Virus record (IMG/VR): IMGVR_UViG_3300032116_001635
Span: 1 to 20,277 of that record
DNA length: 20,277 nt
Source: a virus
Strand: one strand, 5' to 3'
A model generated the notes under the pieces. That model searched no databases and was not told the DNA's origin. It worked only from the letters and a program-made list of their open reading frames with translations. Of this stretch, positions 13,638 through 18,293 are shown in pieces. Both the position numbers and the translations under genes were made by a program. Position 1 is the stretch's first letter. Every line of letters starts with the position of its first letter.

Positions 13638-13721
13638 TTGCTTTTGTTTCCAGACCTGATATAATGCCAGCCGCGCCAAAGGCGCGGGGGCTAGCTTATC
13701 ACTAACCCCCGGCCTTGTCAA
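13638..13721. promoter_or_regulatory. Convergent-promoter hairpin element E3
   Basis: Plus promoter TTGCTT-16-TATAAT with extended TGA; hairpin CCGCGCC-AAA-GGCGCGG (13671-13687); minus side TTGACA-17-TAAGCT (weak -10) flanked by GGGGG and CCCCC. Minus -35 is 4 nt from the stop of the 78-aa gene. Confidence 0.65.
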
Positions 13722-13725
13722 GCTA

Positions 13726-13962
13726 TTAGTTGTCCAGCGTCCACGTTTCAGTAGTCTCAACCTTTCGCGTGCGGATCATGCGAAAGACGTTGACATTGAG
13801 AGTGAAGTGGAGAATCTGATCCTCCACCTTGCAGGCAATCTCGTTGCCAACCACCACCGGGTTTTCCAGCACCACGCCAGCATCCGTGACGTAGAACATA
13901 CGCTGACCGTTGGACCGCTTGTAGCTGTTGAGCTTCGCCGCGATATCAGAGGAGGTAGCCAT
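13726..13962 (-). CDS. Hypothetical beta-rich protein, 78 aa, with leader
   Basis: 78-aa protein: a short helical N-terminus (ATSSDIAAKLNSYK) followed by alternating strands (RMFYVTDAGVVLENPVVVGNEIACKVEDQILHF) and a charged end. No family recognised. Unlike most neighbours it has a 40-nt leader with AAGGAAG before an A-rich spacer, and shares the leader element GCAGTTAACCCGCTGTA with the gene at 15164. Promoter TTGACA-18-TATAAT at 14032-14003. Confidence 0.72.
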   Translation of the reverse strand: MATSSDIAAKLNSYKRSNGQRMFYVTDAGVVLENPVVVGNEIACKVEDQILHFTLNVNVFRMIRTRKVETTETWTLDN

Positions 13963-13978
13963 GTTTTTTTTCTTCCTT

Positions 13979-13995
13979 TACAGCGGGTTAACTGC
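13979..13995 (-). promoter_or_regulatory. Shared 5'-leader motif, copy 1
   Basis: GCAGTTAACCCGCTGTA, identical at 15481-15497 and similar at 16225-16241, each just upstream of the Shine-Dalgarno. A second ACCCGCTGTA copy ends inside the -10 box of the same promoter. Confidence 0.6.
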
Positions 13996-14002
13996 GAGGG
14001 AT

Positions 14003-14032
14003 ATTATACAGCGGGTTTCTACTGCGTGTCAA
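14003..14032 (-). promoter_or_regulatory. Promoter of the 78-aa gene
   Basis: TTGACA, 18 nt, TATAAT; leader of about 34 nt. The TGA of the upstream 60-aa gene is inside the -35 hexamer. Confidence 0.8.
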
Positions 14033-14211
14033 ACTTCCTTTTCATCGACGGCAGTGTGAACGTTGCCGTCCCCGTCGATATACCAACAATCATCGCACAG
14101 GTCCATGTAAAAGACCTTGCCACTGAACCGGCTGACGCGGGACACCGTGAACCCCATGTTAGCAGGGATCTCCGTGTTGCACTCGTAGCACTTGCAGGTT
14201 TCGTCGTTCAT
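14029..14211 (-). CDS. Zinc-ribbon miniprotein, 60 aa
   Basis: 60-aa protein: KCYECNTEIPA (C8, C11, with C6 nearby) and LCDDCWYIDGDGN (C39, C42) make a zinc ribbon enclosing a beta hairpin (MGFTVSRVSRFSGKVFYM), and the tail is acidic. Leaderless: ATG 7 nt after GATAAT. Its promoter -35 lies in the 3' end of the 43-aa gene and its own stop is in the -35 of the next promoter. Confidence 0.78.
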   Translation of the reverse strand: MNDETCKCYECNTEIPANMGFTVSRVSRFSGKVFYMDLCDDCWYIDGDGNVHTAVDEKEV

Positions 14212-14218
14212 GGCGGTT

Positions 14219-14248
14219 ATTATCTCACAGGTTGCTAGGCAGGGTCAA
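14219..14248 (-). promoter_or_regulatory. Promoter of the 60-aa zinc-ribbon gene
   Basis: TTGACC, 18 nt, GATAAT; ATG 7 nt further. Overlaps the last codons and TGA of the 43-aa gene. Confidence 0.72.
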
Positions 14249-14356
14249 CATCTTCTTTTTCTTTTCTTTCCGCTTGACACAAAAGGAAATCTGGATCCGC
14301 CCGATGGACAGGAAGTAAAGACCGCCAACCCGCTTTGCCTTGATCAACTTGGTCAT
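14225..14356 (-). CDS. Basic miniprotein, 43 aa
   Basis: 43-aa protein MTKLIKAKRVGGLYFLSIGR..., a short strand-rich core followed by a Lys-rich run (KRKEKKKK). No family. It is supported by a leaderless promoter whose TAGAAT lies 6 nt before the ATG and by its end coinciding with the next promoter (CTG-TGA-GATAAT, the same junction as at the 54/38-aa gene pair). Confidence 0.65.
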   Translation of the reverse strand: MTKLIKAKRVGGLYFLSIGRIQISFCVKRKEKKKKMLTLPSNL

Positions 14357-14362
14357 GTGCCT

Positions 14363-14391
14363 ATTCTACAGGAAGATGGGGACGCACACAA
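14363..14391 (-). promoter_or_regulatory. Promoter of the 43-aa gene
   Basis: TTGTGT, 17 nt, TAGAAT; ATG 6 nt further. A run of seven C on the minus strand precedes the -35. Confidence 0.62.
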
Positions 14392-14426
14392 GGGGGGGAA
14401 CGCTTTTTCTTTTTTTCTTTTTGTTG

Positions 14427-14537
14427 TTGCTTTTCTTTTTTAGGTATGCTAAAATACCAGCCGCGCCACAGGCGCGGGCGGCTTGCACCAACCGTGCCAA
14501 TGGCTTTCTATATATCAGAAACCAAAAGCAAAGCCAA
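14427..14537. promoter_or_regulatory. Convergent-promoter hairpin element E4
   Basis: Plus promoter TTGCTT-17-TAAAAT; hairpin AGCCGCGCC-ACA-GGCGCGGGCGGCT (14459-14483); minus promoter TTGGCT-17-TATATA (14537-14509) lying within the 3' end of the 38-aa membrane gene, whose TGA immediately precedes the -10. Imperfect GGTTTC/GAAAGCC arms. Confidence 0.62.
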
Positions 14538-14631
14538 CCCACAGCAAAGAATAAATAAATGCGAACATGAAAACAACGGTCAGGAAATCCTTGACAACCG
14601 CAAGCTGCATCTGGATCTTTTCGTTTTGCAT
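14515..14631 (-). CDS. Mini membrane protein, 38 aa
   Basis: 38-aa protein MQNEKIQMQLAVVKDF...: an amphipathic start and one aromatic-rich membrane helix (about residues 16-38) running to the C-terminus. Leaderless: ATG 7 nt after GATAAT. Function unknown; small early phage membrane proteins often alter host envelope processes, which is only analogy. Note the frame continues upstream into the previous gene region, but the promoter position fixes this ATG. Confidence 0.68.
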   Translation of the reverse strand: MQNEKIQMQLAVVKDFLTVVFMFAFIYSLLWVGFAFGF

Positions 14632-14638
14632 GGACATT

Positions 14639-14667
14639 ATTATCTCACAGACGGACGATGTTTGCAA
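14639..14667 (-). promoter_or_regulatory. Promoter of the 38-aa membrane gene
   Basis: TTGCAA, 17 nt, GATAAT; ATG 7 nt further; entirely at the 3' end of the 54-aa gene. Confidence 0.7.
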
Positions 14668-14809
14668 GGCAACGGGACAGGATTGTTGAAGGGTCATTGA
14701 CGCATGAAGGGCAAACCTTGGTATCCTTATTGCTAGTCTGCCATTGTGTCAGGCACTTGACGCAGACAACCTTGTGAAGAACAATCTTGATACGCTTTGG
14801 CTTGGTCAT
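14645..14809 (-). CDS. Zinc-ribbon miniprotein, 54 aa
   Basis: 54-aa protein: KVVCVKCLTQWQ (C16, C19) and KVCPSCVNDP (C33, C36) give a compact rubredoxin-like zinc ribbon, preceded by a basic strand (MTKPKRIKIVLHK). Leaderless: ATG 7 nt after TATAAT. The longer in-frame ORF upstream is excluded by the promoter and by overlap with the neighbour. Its TGA abuts the -10 of the next gene. Confidence 0.78.
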   Translation of the reverse strand: MTKPKRIKIVLHKVVCVKCLTQWQTSNKDTKVCPSCVNDPSTILSRCLANIVRL

Positions 14810-14816
14810 GGCGGTC

Positions 14817-14845
14817 ATTATAGCATTCCTACTTTCCAAAAGCAA
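14817..14845 (-). promoter_or_regulatory. Promoter of the 54-aa zinc-ribbon gene
   Basis: TTGCTT, 17 nt, TATAAT; ATG 7 nt further. The -35 is inside the 3' codons of the 53-aa gene. Confidence 0.75.
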
Positions 14846-14990
14846 TAACGTACCTTGTAAAACGTTCACGCCTAATGTTTTCTTCACAGTTGCCGCAACG
14901 ATTATAGTTGACAAGGTTAGAGAAATAACCATAGTCGCAAACGTTGCAGTAGCGCCACTTGCTCATGAAATCGAAAGCGGTCTGGGTCAT
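14829..14990 (-). CDS. Zinc-ribbon miniprotein, 53 aa
   Basis: 53-aa protein: RYCNVCDYGYFS (C15, C18) and NRCGNCEENIRRERF (C32, C35), a treble-clef or ribbon-type four-Cys site with a basic helix after it, plausible for DNA or RNA binding. Leaderless: ATG 6 nt after TATAAT. A longer upstream extension of the frame would run through the hairpin element and promoter and is rejected. Confidence 0.78.
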   Translation of the reverse strand: MTQTAFDFMSKWRYCNVCDYGYFSNLVNYNRCGNCEENIRRERFTRYVIAFGK

Positions 14991-14996
14991 GGCGGT

Positions 14997-15025
14997 ATTA
15001 TATAGGAAGCCGTGGGTGCGTGCAA
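14997..15025 (-). promoter_or_regulatory. Promoter of the 53-aa zinc-ribbon gene
   Basis: TTGCAC, 17 nt, TATAAT; ATG 6 nt further. An A9 tract just upstream of the -35 could act as UP element. Confidence 0.8.
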
Positions 15026-15050
15026 GTACCCAACTATTTTTTTTTATTAG

Positions 15051-15163
15051 TTGCTTTTGTTTTTGACCTATGATATAATGTGCCAGCCGACGCCCGAAGG
15101 GCGGCTGCAACCTCTATGCCAAGGCTCCCGCCTATTCTAGCACGGGAGCCAGTGGCCTGTCAA
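15051..15163. promoter_or_regulatory. Convergent-promoter hairpin element E5
   Basis: Plus promoter TTGCTT-17-TATAAT (extended TGA); hairpin CAGCCGACGCCC-GAA-GGGCGGCTG; minus promoter TTGACA-18-TAGAAT. Palindrome GGCTCCCG (15123-15130), centre CCTATTCTAGCA, CGGGAGCC (15143-15150) surrounds the minus -10. The minus -35 abuts the TAG of the 101-aa gene. Confidence 0.82.
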
Positions 15164-15469
15164 CTAGGCTGCAATAATAATCTCGGACGGCGGATCAGGA
15201 AGCTGCCCGTTGTCAACCGAAAACGGCAGGGGACGCTGGATCGCGTCACCAACGGTCATGATGTTGCGAACGTGGGAATCAACCGTCCGCATGATGATCC
15301 CGCTGCGGATCGTTCCCTCGTTGCCGTTCTCGTCTACGAAAGCATAAACGTGACGGGTCTTTTTTGCATGGGCAATCAATGCCTTGACACTCACCGCGTG
15401 ACGGTGCCCACCGATCAGGTGGCCTGCCTTGGAACCCTTGGAACGAATCAAGCGACGAAAGATAATCAT
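15164..15469 (-). CDS. Hypothetical protein, 101 aa, with leader
   Basis: 101-aa protein: a basic N-terminus (MIIFRRLIRSKGSKAGH), a His-rich segment (IGGHRHAVSVKALIAHAKKTRH), then strands (VYAFVDENGNEGTIRSGIIMRTV) and a Pro-rich end. No family. GAGGAAAC precedes the ATG, with the leader motif GCAGTTAACCCGCTGTA upstream of it. Promoter TTGACG-18-TATAAT has its -35 in the last codons of the 61-aa gene. Confidence 0.72.
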   Translation of the reverse strand: MIIFRRLIRSKGSKAGHLIGGHRHAVSVKALIAHAKKTRHVYAFVDENGNEGTIRSGIIMRTVDSHVRNIMTVGDAIQRPLPFSVDNGQLPDPPSEIIIAA

Positions 15470-15480
15470 ATCGTTTCCTC

Positions 15481-15497
15481 TACAGCGGGTTAACTGC
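15481..15497 (-). promoter_or_regulatory. Shared 5'-leader motif, copy 2
   Basis: GCAGTTAACCCGCTGTA, identical over 17 nt to the leader of the 78-aa gene, between promoter and Shine-Dalgarno. Confidence 0.6.
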
Positions 15498-15503
15498 CCT
15501 GCT

Positions 15504-15533
15504 ATTATACGCTGAAACCTTAGTCGCCGTCAA
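15504..15533 (-). promoter_or_regulatory. Promoter of the 101-aa gene
   Basis: TTGACG, 18 nt, TATAAT; leader about 28 nt. The TAA of the 61-aa gene falls in the spacer. Confidence 0.75.
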
Positions 15534-15705
15534 CAATCTCGTCTGCCCAATAGTTCGCGTTAGTGCGAACATCCTTCCGATACTTGGAAAGCTTTTGCTC
15601 CGCGCACTTGGCGCAGACCCGTGCAAGCGGGATGCCGCGTGCATCGTTGACCCAATAGGAACCATCGTGCTTCGTGTGGATGCCGTTGCAGTTTTCGTTG
15701 GTCAT
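15520..15705 (-). CDS. Conserved phage protein with CxxC, 61 aa
   Basis: 61-aa protein: KHDGSYWVNDARGIPLARVCAKCAEQKLSKYR. The SYW.NDARGIPL.RVC.KC..EKLS.YR pattern is one I associate with a widespread family of uncharacterised small phage proteins. One CxxC (C31, C34) plus C6 and His10 could bind zinc. Leaderless: ATG 6 nt after TATAAT. Confidence 0.82.
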   Translation of the reverse strand: MTNENCNGIHTKHDGSYWVNDARGIPLARVCAKCAEQKLSKYRKDVRTNANYWADEIVDGD

Positions 15706-15711
15706 GCGCCT

Positions 15712-15741
15712 ATTATACACCGGGGTTTCTGAAAGAATCAA
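15712..15741 (-). promoter_or_regulatory. Promoter of the 61-aa gene
   Basis: TTGATT, 18 nt, TATAAT; ATG 6 nt further. Leaderless. Confidence 0.78.
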
Positions 15742-15766
15742 CTACCCGGATGCTTTTTTTTCGTCC

Positions 15767-15802
15767 TTGACTCTCCCGCGTGGATCGACTAACATGCGCG
15801 GG
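15767..15802 (+). promoter_or_regulatory. Possible extra plus-strand promoter with palindromic arms
   Basis: TTGACT, 17 nt, TAACAT; the -10 is enclosed by CCCGCG (15775-15780) and CGCGGG (15797-15802). It mirrors the layout of the minus palindromic promoters but on the other strand. No gene follows. Confidence 0.45.
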
Positions 15803-15840
15803 TTTGCCCGTGGGTAGGTGGAATTATTAGTTTTTTTTAT

Positions 15841-15947
15841 TTGCTTTTCTTTTTTGCCTATGATATAATAGCCGCCGGTTTCGGCGGCTTGCAACCCCTG
15901 TGCCAACCTGCCCACCTATTCTAGCATGGGCAGGGGCAAGGTGTCAA
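15841..15947. promoter_or_regulatory. Convergent-promoter hairpin element E6
   Basis: Plus promoter TTGCTT-17-TATAAT; hairpin GCCGCCG-GTTT-CGGCGGC (15871-15888); minus promoter TTGACA-18-TAGAAT. Palindrome CCTGCCCA (15907-15914), centre CCTATTCTAGCA, TGGGCAGG (15927-15934). The minus -35 abuts the TAG of the 87-aa gene. Confidence 0.83.
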
Positions 15948-16211
15948 CTAGGACTGATAGATTCCAGCGTCAACAAGAAACTTCTGATACTGCTCAAGAA
16001 GCTTGTCAAGGTTACGGGCAGGCTTGACACCGTTATCCGCGAGAATGTCCCGCGCCTGCTGCGCCACGTTGACACGATTAGAAAACTTCATGCCAATCTT
16101 TCGACCGTGCGCGTCAAGCTTCAATGCCTTGCCCAAAGCAATCAGGCGGTAGGTCATCACGCTGTCACCAGTGATCATCAGGGAACCGTCAGCGAGCTTT
16201 TCGATGGACAT
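15948..16211 (-). CDS. Hypothetical protein, 87 aa, with leader
   Basis: 87-aa protein: strands at the start (MSIEKLADGSLMITGDSVMTYRLIAL), then a basic helical part (GKALKLDAHGRKIGMKFSNRVNVAQQARDIL) and a helical tail. No family recognised. It has a 36-nt leader with GTAAGAAAG, and a promoter TTGACC-17-TATAAT whose -10 sits between GCCCGCA and TGCGGGC. Confidence 0.72.
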   Translation of the reverse strand: MSIEKLADGSLMITGDSVMTYRLIALGKALKLDAHGRKIGMKFSNRVNVAQQARDILADNGVKPARNLDKLLEQYQKFLVDAGIYQS

Positions 16212-16239
16212 TGTTTTTCTTTCTTACCGCGAGTGGACT

Positions 16240-16276
16240 GCCCGCATATTATAAACCCGTGCGGGCTACGGGTCAA
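16240..16276 (-). promoter_or_regulatory. Promoter of the 87-aa gene with palindromic arms
   Basis: TTGACC, 17 nt, TATAAT (16276-16248). Arms GCCCGCA (16240-16246) and TGCGGGC (16260-16266) surround the -10, a seven-base perfect inverted repeat with 13-nt centre. Confidence 0.78.
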
Positions 16277-16279
16277 GCA

Positions 16280-16501
16280 TTAAAAGATCTCTGCCTGCAC
16301 TTCCCGACGACGACCATCCCAAATGCGTGCGATCTCGCCAAACTCATGGATCGCATCTTCCAACGTGGTGACATTGACAAGCTCAAGCTCCTGTGCAATC
16401 TCCTCACGGGTCCAACACTCAACAATATAATCCCACCCGCTCACTTCGTAGTTTTCAACCGCGTGCTTCTGCAGCGCCTCTGCAATCTCGTTCGTGGTCA
16501 T
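16280..16501 (-). CDS. Hypothetical protein, 73 aa
   Basis: 73-aa helical acidic protein (MTTNEIAEALQKHAVENYEVSGWDYIVECWTREEIAQEL...EFGEIARIWDGRRREVQ). No known domain. The ATG at 16501 lies 6 nt after AATAAT; a GTG two codons upstream would be inside the untranscribed gap and is rejected. Similar helical small proteins occur in phages with unknown role. Confidence 0.72.
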   Translation of the reverse strand: MTTNEIAEALQKHAVENYEVSGWDYIVECWTREEIAQELELVNVTTLEDAIHEFGEIARIWDGRRREVQAEIF

Positions 16502-16507
16502 GGGCAC

Positions 16508-16537
16508 ATTATTTCATGAAGTGGTGGGTAGGGTCAA
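16508..16537 (-). promoter_or_regulatory. Promoter of the 73-aa gene
   Basis: TTGACC, 18 nt, AATAAT; ATG 6 nt further. A9 tract upstream of the -35. Confidence 0.68.
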
Positions 16538-16562
16538 GTACCCATTTATTTTTTTTTATTAG

Positions 16563-16673
16563 TTGCTTTTTGTTTTTGCCTGTGATATAATAGCAGCCGC
16601 CGCGCCCTGCGCGGCTGGCACGCTTCTTGCGTTGCCCCCCACCTATTCTAGCATGAGGGGCAAGGCGAGTCAA
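16563..16673. promoter_or_regulatory. Convergent-promoter hairpin element E7
   Basis: Plus promoter TTGCTT-17-TATAAT (extended TGA); hairpin CGCGC-CCT-GCGCG within CAGC/GCTG; minus promoter TTGACT-17-TAGAAT. Palindrome TTGCCCCCCA, centre CCTATTCTAGCA (16642-16653), TGAGGGGCAA with one mismatch in ten. Confidence 0.82.
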
Positions 16674-16677
16674 GTTT

Positions 16678-16929
16678 TTACTTCACCCATTCCCAACCGG
16701 GAGCGGGCATGACCCCCGTAAGATTACTAGACTGTGTGATAATGAAAGGCTTGATCTCACTCATGCACACATCACCACGCTCCACCACACTTCCCATGAC
16801 AACCGCTTCGCGGATATCAGAATCCACCTTGTTGTCAATGATATAAAACTCCCAAAAGCCACGGGTGCAGATGTGCTTGTGGACTTCAACAATCGAACCA
16901 GTTTCATTGTTCTTCATCTTACGGGGCAT
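16678..16929 (-). CDS. Conserved phage protein, 83 aa, with leader
   Basis: 83-aa protein: a basic start, then EVHKHICTRGFWEFYIIDNKVDSDIREAVVMGSVVERGDVCMSEIKPFI. The GFWEFYI...D.R.A.VMG...E.GDV...EIKP(Y/F)I pattern resembles a family found across many phages, of unknown function; I recall the pattern, not a name. Transcribed from TTGCAA-17-TAGAAT with a 32-nt leader carrying TAGGAAAG. Confidence 0.8.
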   Translation of the reverse strand: MPRKMKNNETGSIVEVHKHICTRGFWEFYIIDNKVDSDIREAVVMGSVVERGDVCMSEIKPFIITQSSNLTGVMPAPGWEWVK

Positions 16930-16961
16930 GGTTTGCTTTCCTAGTTGCGGGGTGATGTGAT

Positions 16962-16990
16962 ATTCTACCGCGTCCGGTTCCGCTTTGCAA
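16962..16990 (-). promoter_or_regulatory. Promoter of the 83-aa gene
   Basis: TTGCAA, 17 nt, TAGAAT; the TAG of the 51-aa gene is the first half of the -10 box. Leader about 26-32 nt. Confidence 0.75.
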
Positions 16991-17120
16991 GCTTTGCCTT
17001 ACTGATTTCTTCGTCGATAATCTTTTCAACAAGCTTGATTGTTCGCAGATATGCACGGTCAAGCTTTTTGTATTCCTTGTCCAAAGTTTCCTGCGCTGCC
17101 TTGAGTGCTTTCTTGTTCAT
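16965..17120 (-). CDS. Basic coiled-coil miniprotein, 51 aa
   Basis: 51-aa protein (MNKKALKAAQETLDKEYKKL...), one long amphipathic helix with heptad leucines/isoleucines, ending in a basic KRNRTR. Probably oligomeric; no family. Leaderless: ATG 6 nt after TATAAT. The promoter lies within the last codons of the gene upstream and its own stop forms part of the next promoter. Confidence 0.75.
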   Translation of the reverse strand: MNKKALKAAQETLDKEYKKLDRAYLRTIKLVEKIIDEEISKAKLAKRNRTR

Positions 17121-17126
17121 GCGCGT

Positions 17127-17156
17127 ATTATAGACCGGGAATATCCACGGAGTCAA
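17127..17156 (-). promoter_or_regulatory. Promoter of the 51-aa gene
   Basis: TTGACT, 18 nt, TATAAT; ATG 6 nt further. The TAA of the 66-aa gene is inside the -10 box. Confidence 0.8.
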
Positions 17157-17328
17157 CACCTGTATTCTTTTTCCAGTACTCCCGCTCGTTGGCACAGTCC
17201 ATGCATATGTAGTGATCCTTGACTGTGCCCAAATGTCCTACATGTGGGAGAGTTCCCTCTATGTAGGGCGCTGTCGTTACCGTGCTTACATGGGTGGGTG
17301 TCCCGCAATCATCACAATCTATAAACAT
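17128..17328 (-). CDS. Zinc-ribbon miniprotein, 66 aa
   Basis: 66-aa protein: FIDCDDCGTPTHV (C5, C8) and HYICMDCANEREYW (C42, C45) form a zinc ribbon with a 33-residue loop rich in Thr, Gly and His. Leaderless: ATG 6 nt after TAGGAT. It resembles the 60- and 63-aa ribbons in layout (CDDC near the N-terminus), so these may share ancestry. Confidence 0.78.
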   Translation of the reverse strand: MFIDCDDCGTPTHVSTVTTAPYIEGTLPHVGHLGTVKDHYICMDCANEREYWKKNTGVDSVDIPGL

Positions 17329-17334
17329 GGGTCC

Positions 17335-17363
17335 ATCCTAGCAGGTACCTGCCCAACAATCAA
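17335..17363 (-). promoter_or_regulatory. Promoter of the 66-aa zinc-ribbon gene
   Basis: TTGATT, 17 nt, TAGGAT; ATG 6 nt further. TAG of the 60-aa ORF forms the first half of the -10. Confidence 0.7.
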
Positions 17364-17520
17364 CCCCTTGACAACTAGCCGCCGTTTCTCGGCGGCTGCA
17401 ATACCCATGCCAAGCGGTATCTAATATAATGATTAATAGGTATCTTTCCCTTTCCCTATTAATCTGTTCTGTGGTAGATGTTCGCGCCGGAAGCAGTTCG
17501 GAGGCGAGAAAAGACCACAT
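17338..17520 (-). CDS. Possible gene of 60 aa running through a hairpin
   Basis: 60-aa frame MWSFLASELLPARTSTTEQ..., Cys/Arg-rich at the end. In favour: TTGCCT-17-TATAAT placed 6 nt before its ATG, and a stop that merges with the next promoter, as for accepted genes. Against: no family, odd composition, and an element-type hairpin (17377-17397) lies inside the frame, so only the first part may be an ancestral gene or it may be fortuitous. Confidence 0.45.
   Translation of the reverse strand: MWSFLASELLPARTSTTEQINRERERYLLIIILDTAWHGYCSRRETAASCQGVDCWAGTC
17377..17397. repeat. Degenerate hairpin element E8
   Basis: AGCCGCCG-TTTCT-CGGCGGCT, followed on the plus strand by TGCAATACCCATGCCAA, matching the TGCAACC...ATGCCAA of E5 and E6. 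Convergent promoters are missing or decayed. Confidence 0.6.
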
Positions 17521-17526
17521 TCTTTT

Positions 17527-17555
17527 ATTATACTATTAAATCAAACCCAAGGCAA
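17527..17555 (-). promoter_or_regulatory. Promoter of the 60-aa ORF
   Basis: TTGCCT, 17 nt, TATAAT; ATG 6 nt further. The -35 is in the last codons of the 76-aa gene and the TAA in the spacer. Confidence 0.65.
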
Positions 17556-17766
17556 GCAAAATGCTAGGACAATCATGCTCGCACCTTCCATCAGGTTCCA
17601 CCTCGCATCCTTCCTTACAAAGCGCGGGACACACACAATCGCTAACAAGATCTTCGATCAAGTTAAGACGATCCTCGATTCCATTATCCTCGCAATACTG
17701 AGAGAGAGTAATACGATAAGGATTCTTAACCTTCGCCTCGTTTGCCGTTGCCGTGGTGGTTTGCAT
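17536..17766 (-). CDS. Conserved Cys-rich phage protein, 76 aa
   Basis: 76-aa protein whose C-terminal half is DCVCPALCKEGCEVEPDGRC followed by EHDCPSILLALGLI: six Cys in a short span. The PALC.EGCEVEPDG.CEHGCPS pattern is one I associate with small proteins in many phages and plasmids, function unknown; it may bind zinc or form a Cys-rich knot. Leaderless: ATG at 17766, 6 nt after TATAAT; the 12-codon upstream extension overlaps the promoter and is rejected. Confidence 0.85.
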   Translation of the reverse strand: MQTTTATANEAKVKNPYRITLSQYCEDNGIEDRLNLIEDLVSDCVCPALCKEGCEVEPDGRCEHDCPSILLALGLI

Positions 17767-17772
17767 GGGGAT

Positions 17773-17802
17773 ATTATACCTTAGCTTGCCTGCTACTGTC
17801 AA
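17773..17802 (-). promoter_or_regulatory. Promoter of the 76-aa gene
   Basis: TTGACA, 18 nt, TATAAT; ATG 6 nt further. A T10 tract (minus strand) lies upstream. Confidence 0.85.
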
Positions 17803-17807
17803 CCCAT

Positions 17808-17864
17808 ATAGAAGAAAAAAAAAATTGAACGAGGGGGTGGGTGGGTGGAACCCTTTTTTTATTT
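17808..17864. terminator. Probable bidirectional terminator region
   Basis: GGGT-GGA-ACCC is followed on the plus strand by TTTTTTTATTTTT; on the minus strand the GGGT-TCC-ACCC stem is followed after a C-rich stretch by T10. The plus strand also carries a near G-quadruplex run at 17831-17848. Confidence 0.5.
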
Positions 17865-17987
17865 TTACTGGATAACCCCCATCCCATAGCTATACAAAGC
17901 TAGGACGGCAGCGATGATCATAATACTAAGGACACCCATGTTAACCAAAGTATTAAGTTCATCCATGTTAACCTGAAACTTATTCAT
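17865..17987 (-). CDS. Mini membrane protein, 40 aa
   Basis: 40-aa protein MNKFQVNMDELNTLVNMGVL... with one membrane helix (about residues 15-34). Its ATG overlaps the stop of the upstream gene (ATGA), so it is translated by coupling and has no promoter of its own. Same plan as the 33-aa protein at 10107 (Asn-rich start, ELxxLV, one helix). Possible holin-like or envelope role is only a guess. Confidence 0.7.
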   Translation of the reverse strand: MNKFQVNMDELNTLVNMGVLSIMIIAAVLALYSYGMGVIQ

Positions 17988-18235
17988 CCATCCACCTTAT
18001 AGAAAACACCATTCGAGAGATTAACGTGCCGATACTGATGGGAACCATTCGGCAGATACTCTACCACAAGCGCATGAGTCTCTGCAACGGGAATGTTATC
18101 CCGCTGTGGACGGCAACGGGAAGCCTGCCAAGTCTTACCATTAACAGGATCAAGATCCTTTGCAAAGGAAAAGTTAATCGTGCGGATGCTGTTATCAAGC
18201 TTCGTGAAATGACCGACATACTTAGGAGCGTTCAT
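17984..18235 (-). CDS. Hypothetical beta-rich protein, 83 aa, with leader
   Basis: 83-aa protein: YVGHFTKLDNSIRTINFSFAKDLD...TWQASRCRPQ...ETHALVVEYLPNGSHQYRHVNLSNGVFYKVDG. Alternating strands end in a HVNLSNG.FYKV segment typical of small phage proteins of unknown role. AAAGGGAAAC precedes the ATG after a 29-nt leader; promoter TTGACA-17-TAGAAT. Its stop overlaps the start of the 40-aa membrane gene. Confidence 0.75.
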   Translation of the reverse strand: MNAPKYVGHFTKLDNSIRTINFSFAKDLDPVNGKTWQASRCRPQRDNIPVAETHALVVEYLPNGSHQYRHVNLSNGVFYKVDG

Positions 18236-18264
18236 GTTTTTTGTTTCCCTTTCGTTGTTAGGTG

Positions 18265-18293
18265 ATTCTACCATTCCCCACGGTCACTGTCAA
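18265..18293 (-). promoter_or_regulatory. Promoter of the 83-aa beta-rich gene
   Basis: TTGACA, 17 nt, TAGAAT; the TAG of the 56-aa gene is the first half of the -10. Followed by a 29-nt leader. Confidence 0.8.

Noticed and set aside
15080-15493. Plus-strand ORF of 137 aa that could be driven by the E5 plus promoter
   Set aside because: No Shine-Dalgarno, and it is antisense to the 101-aa gene with composition typical of a shadow frame.
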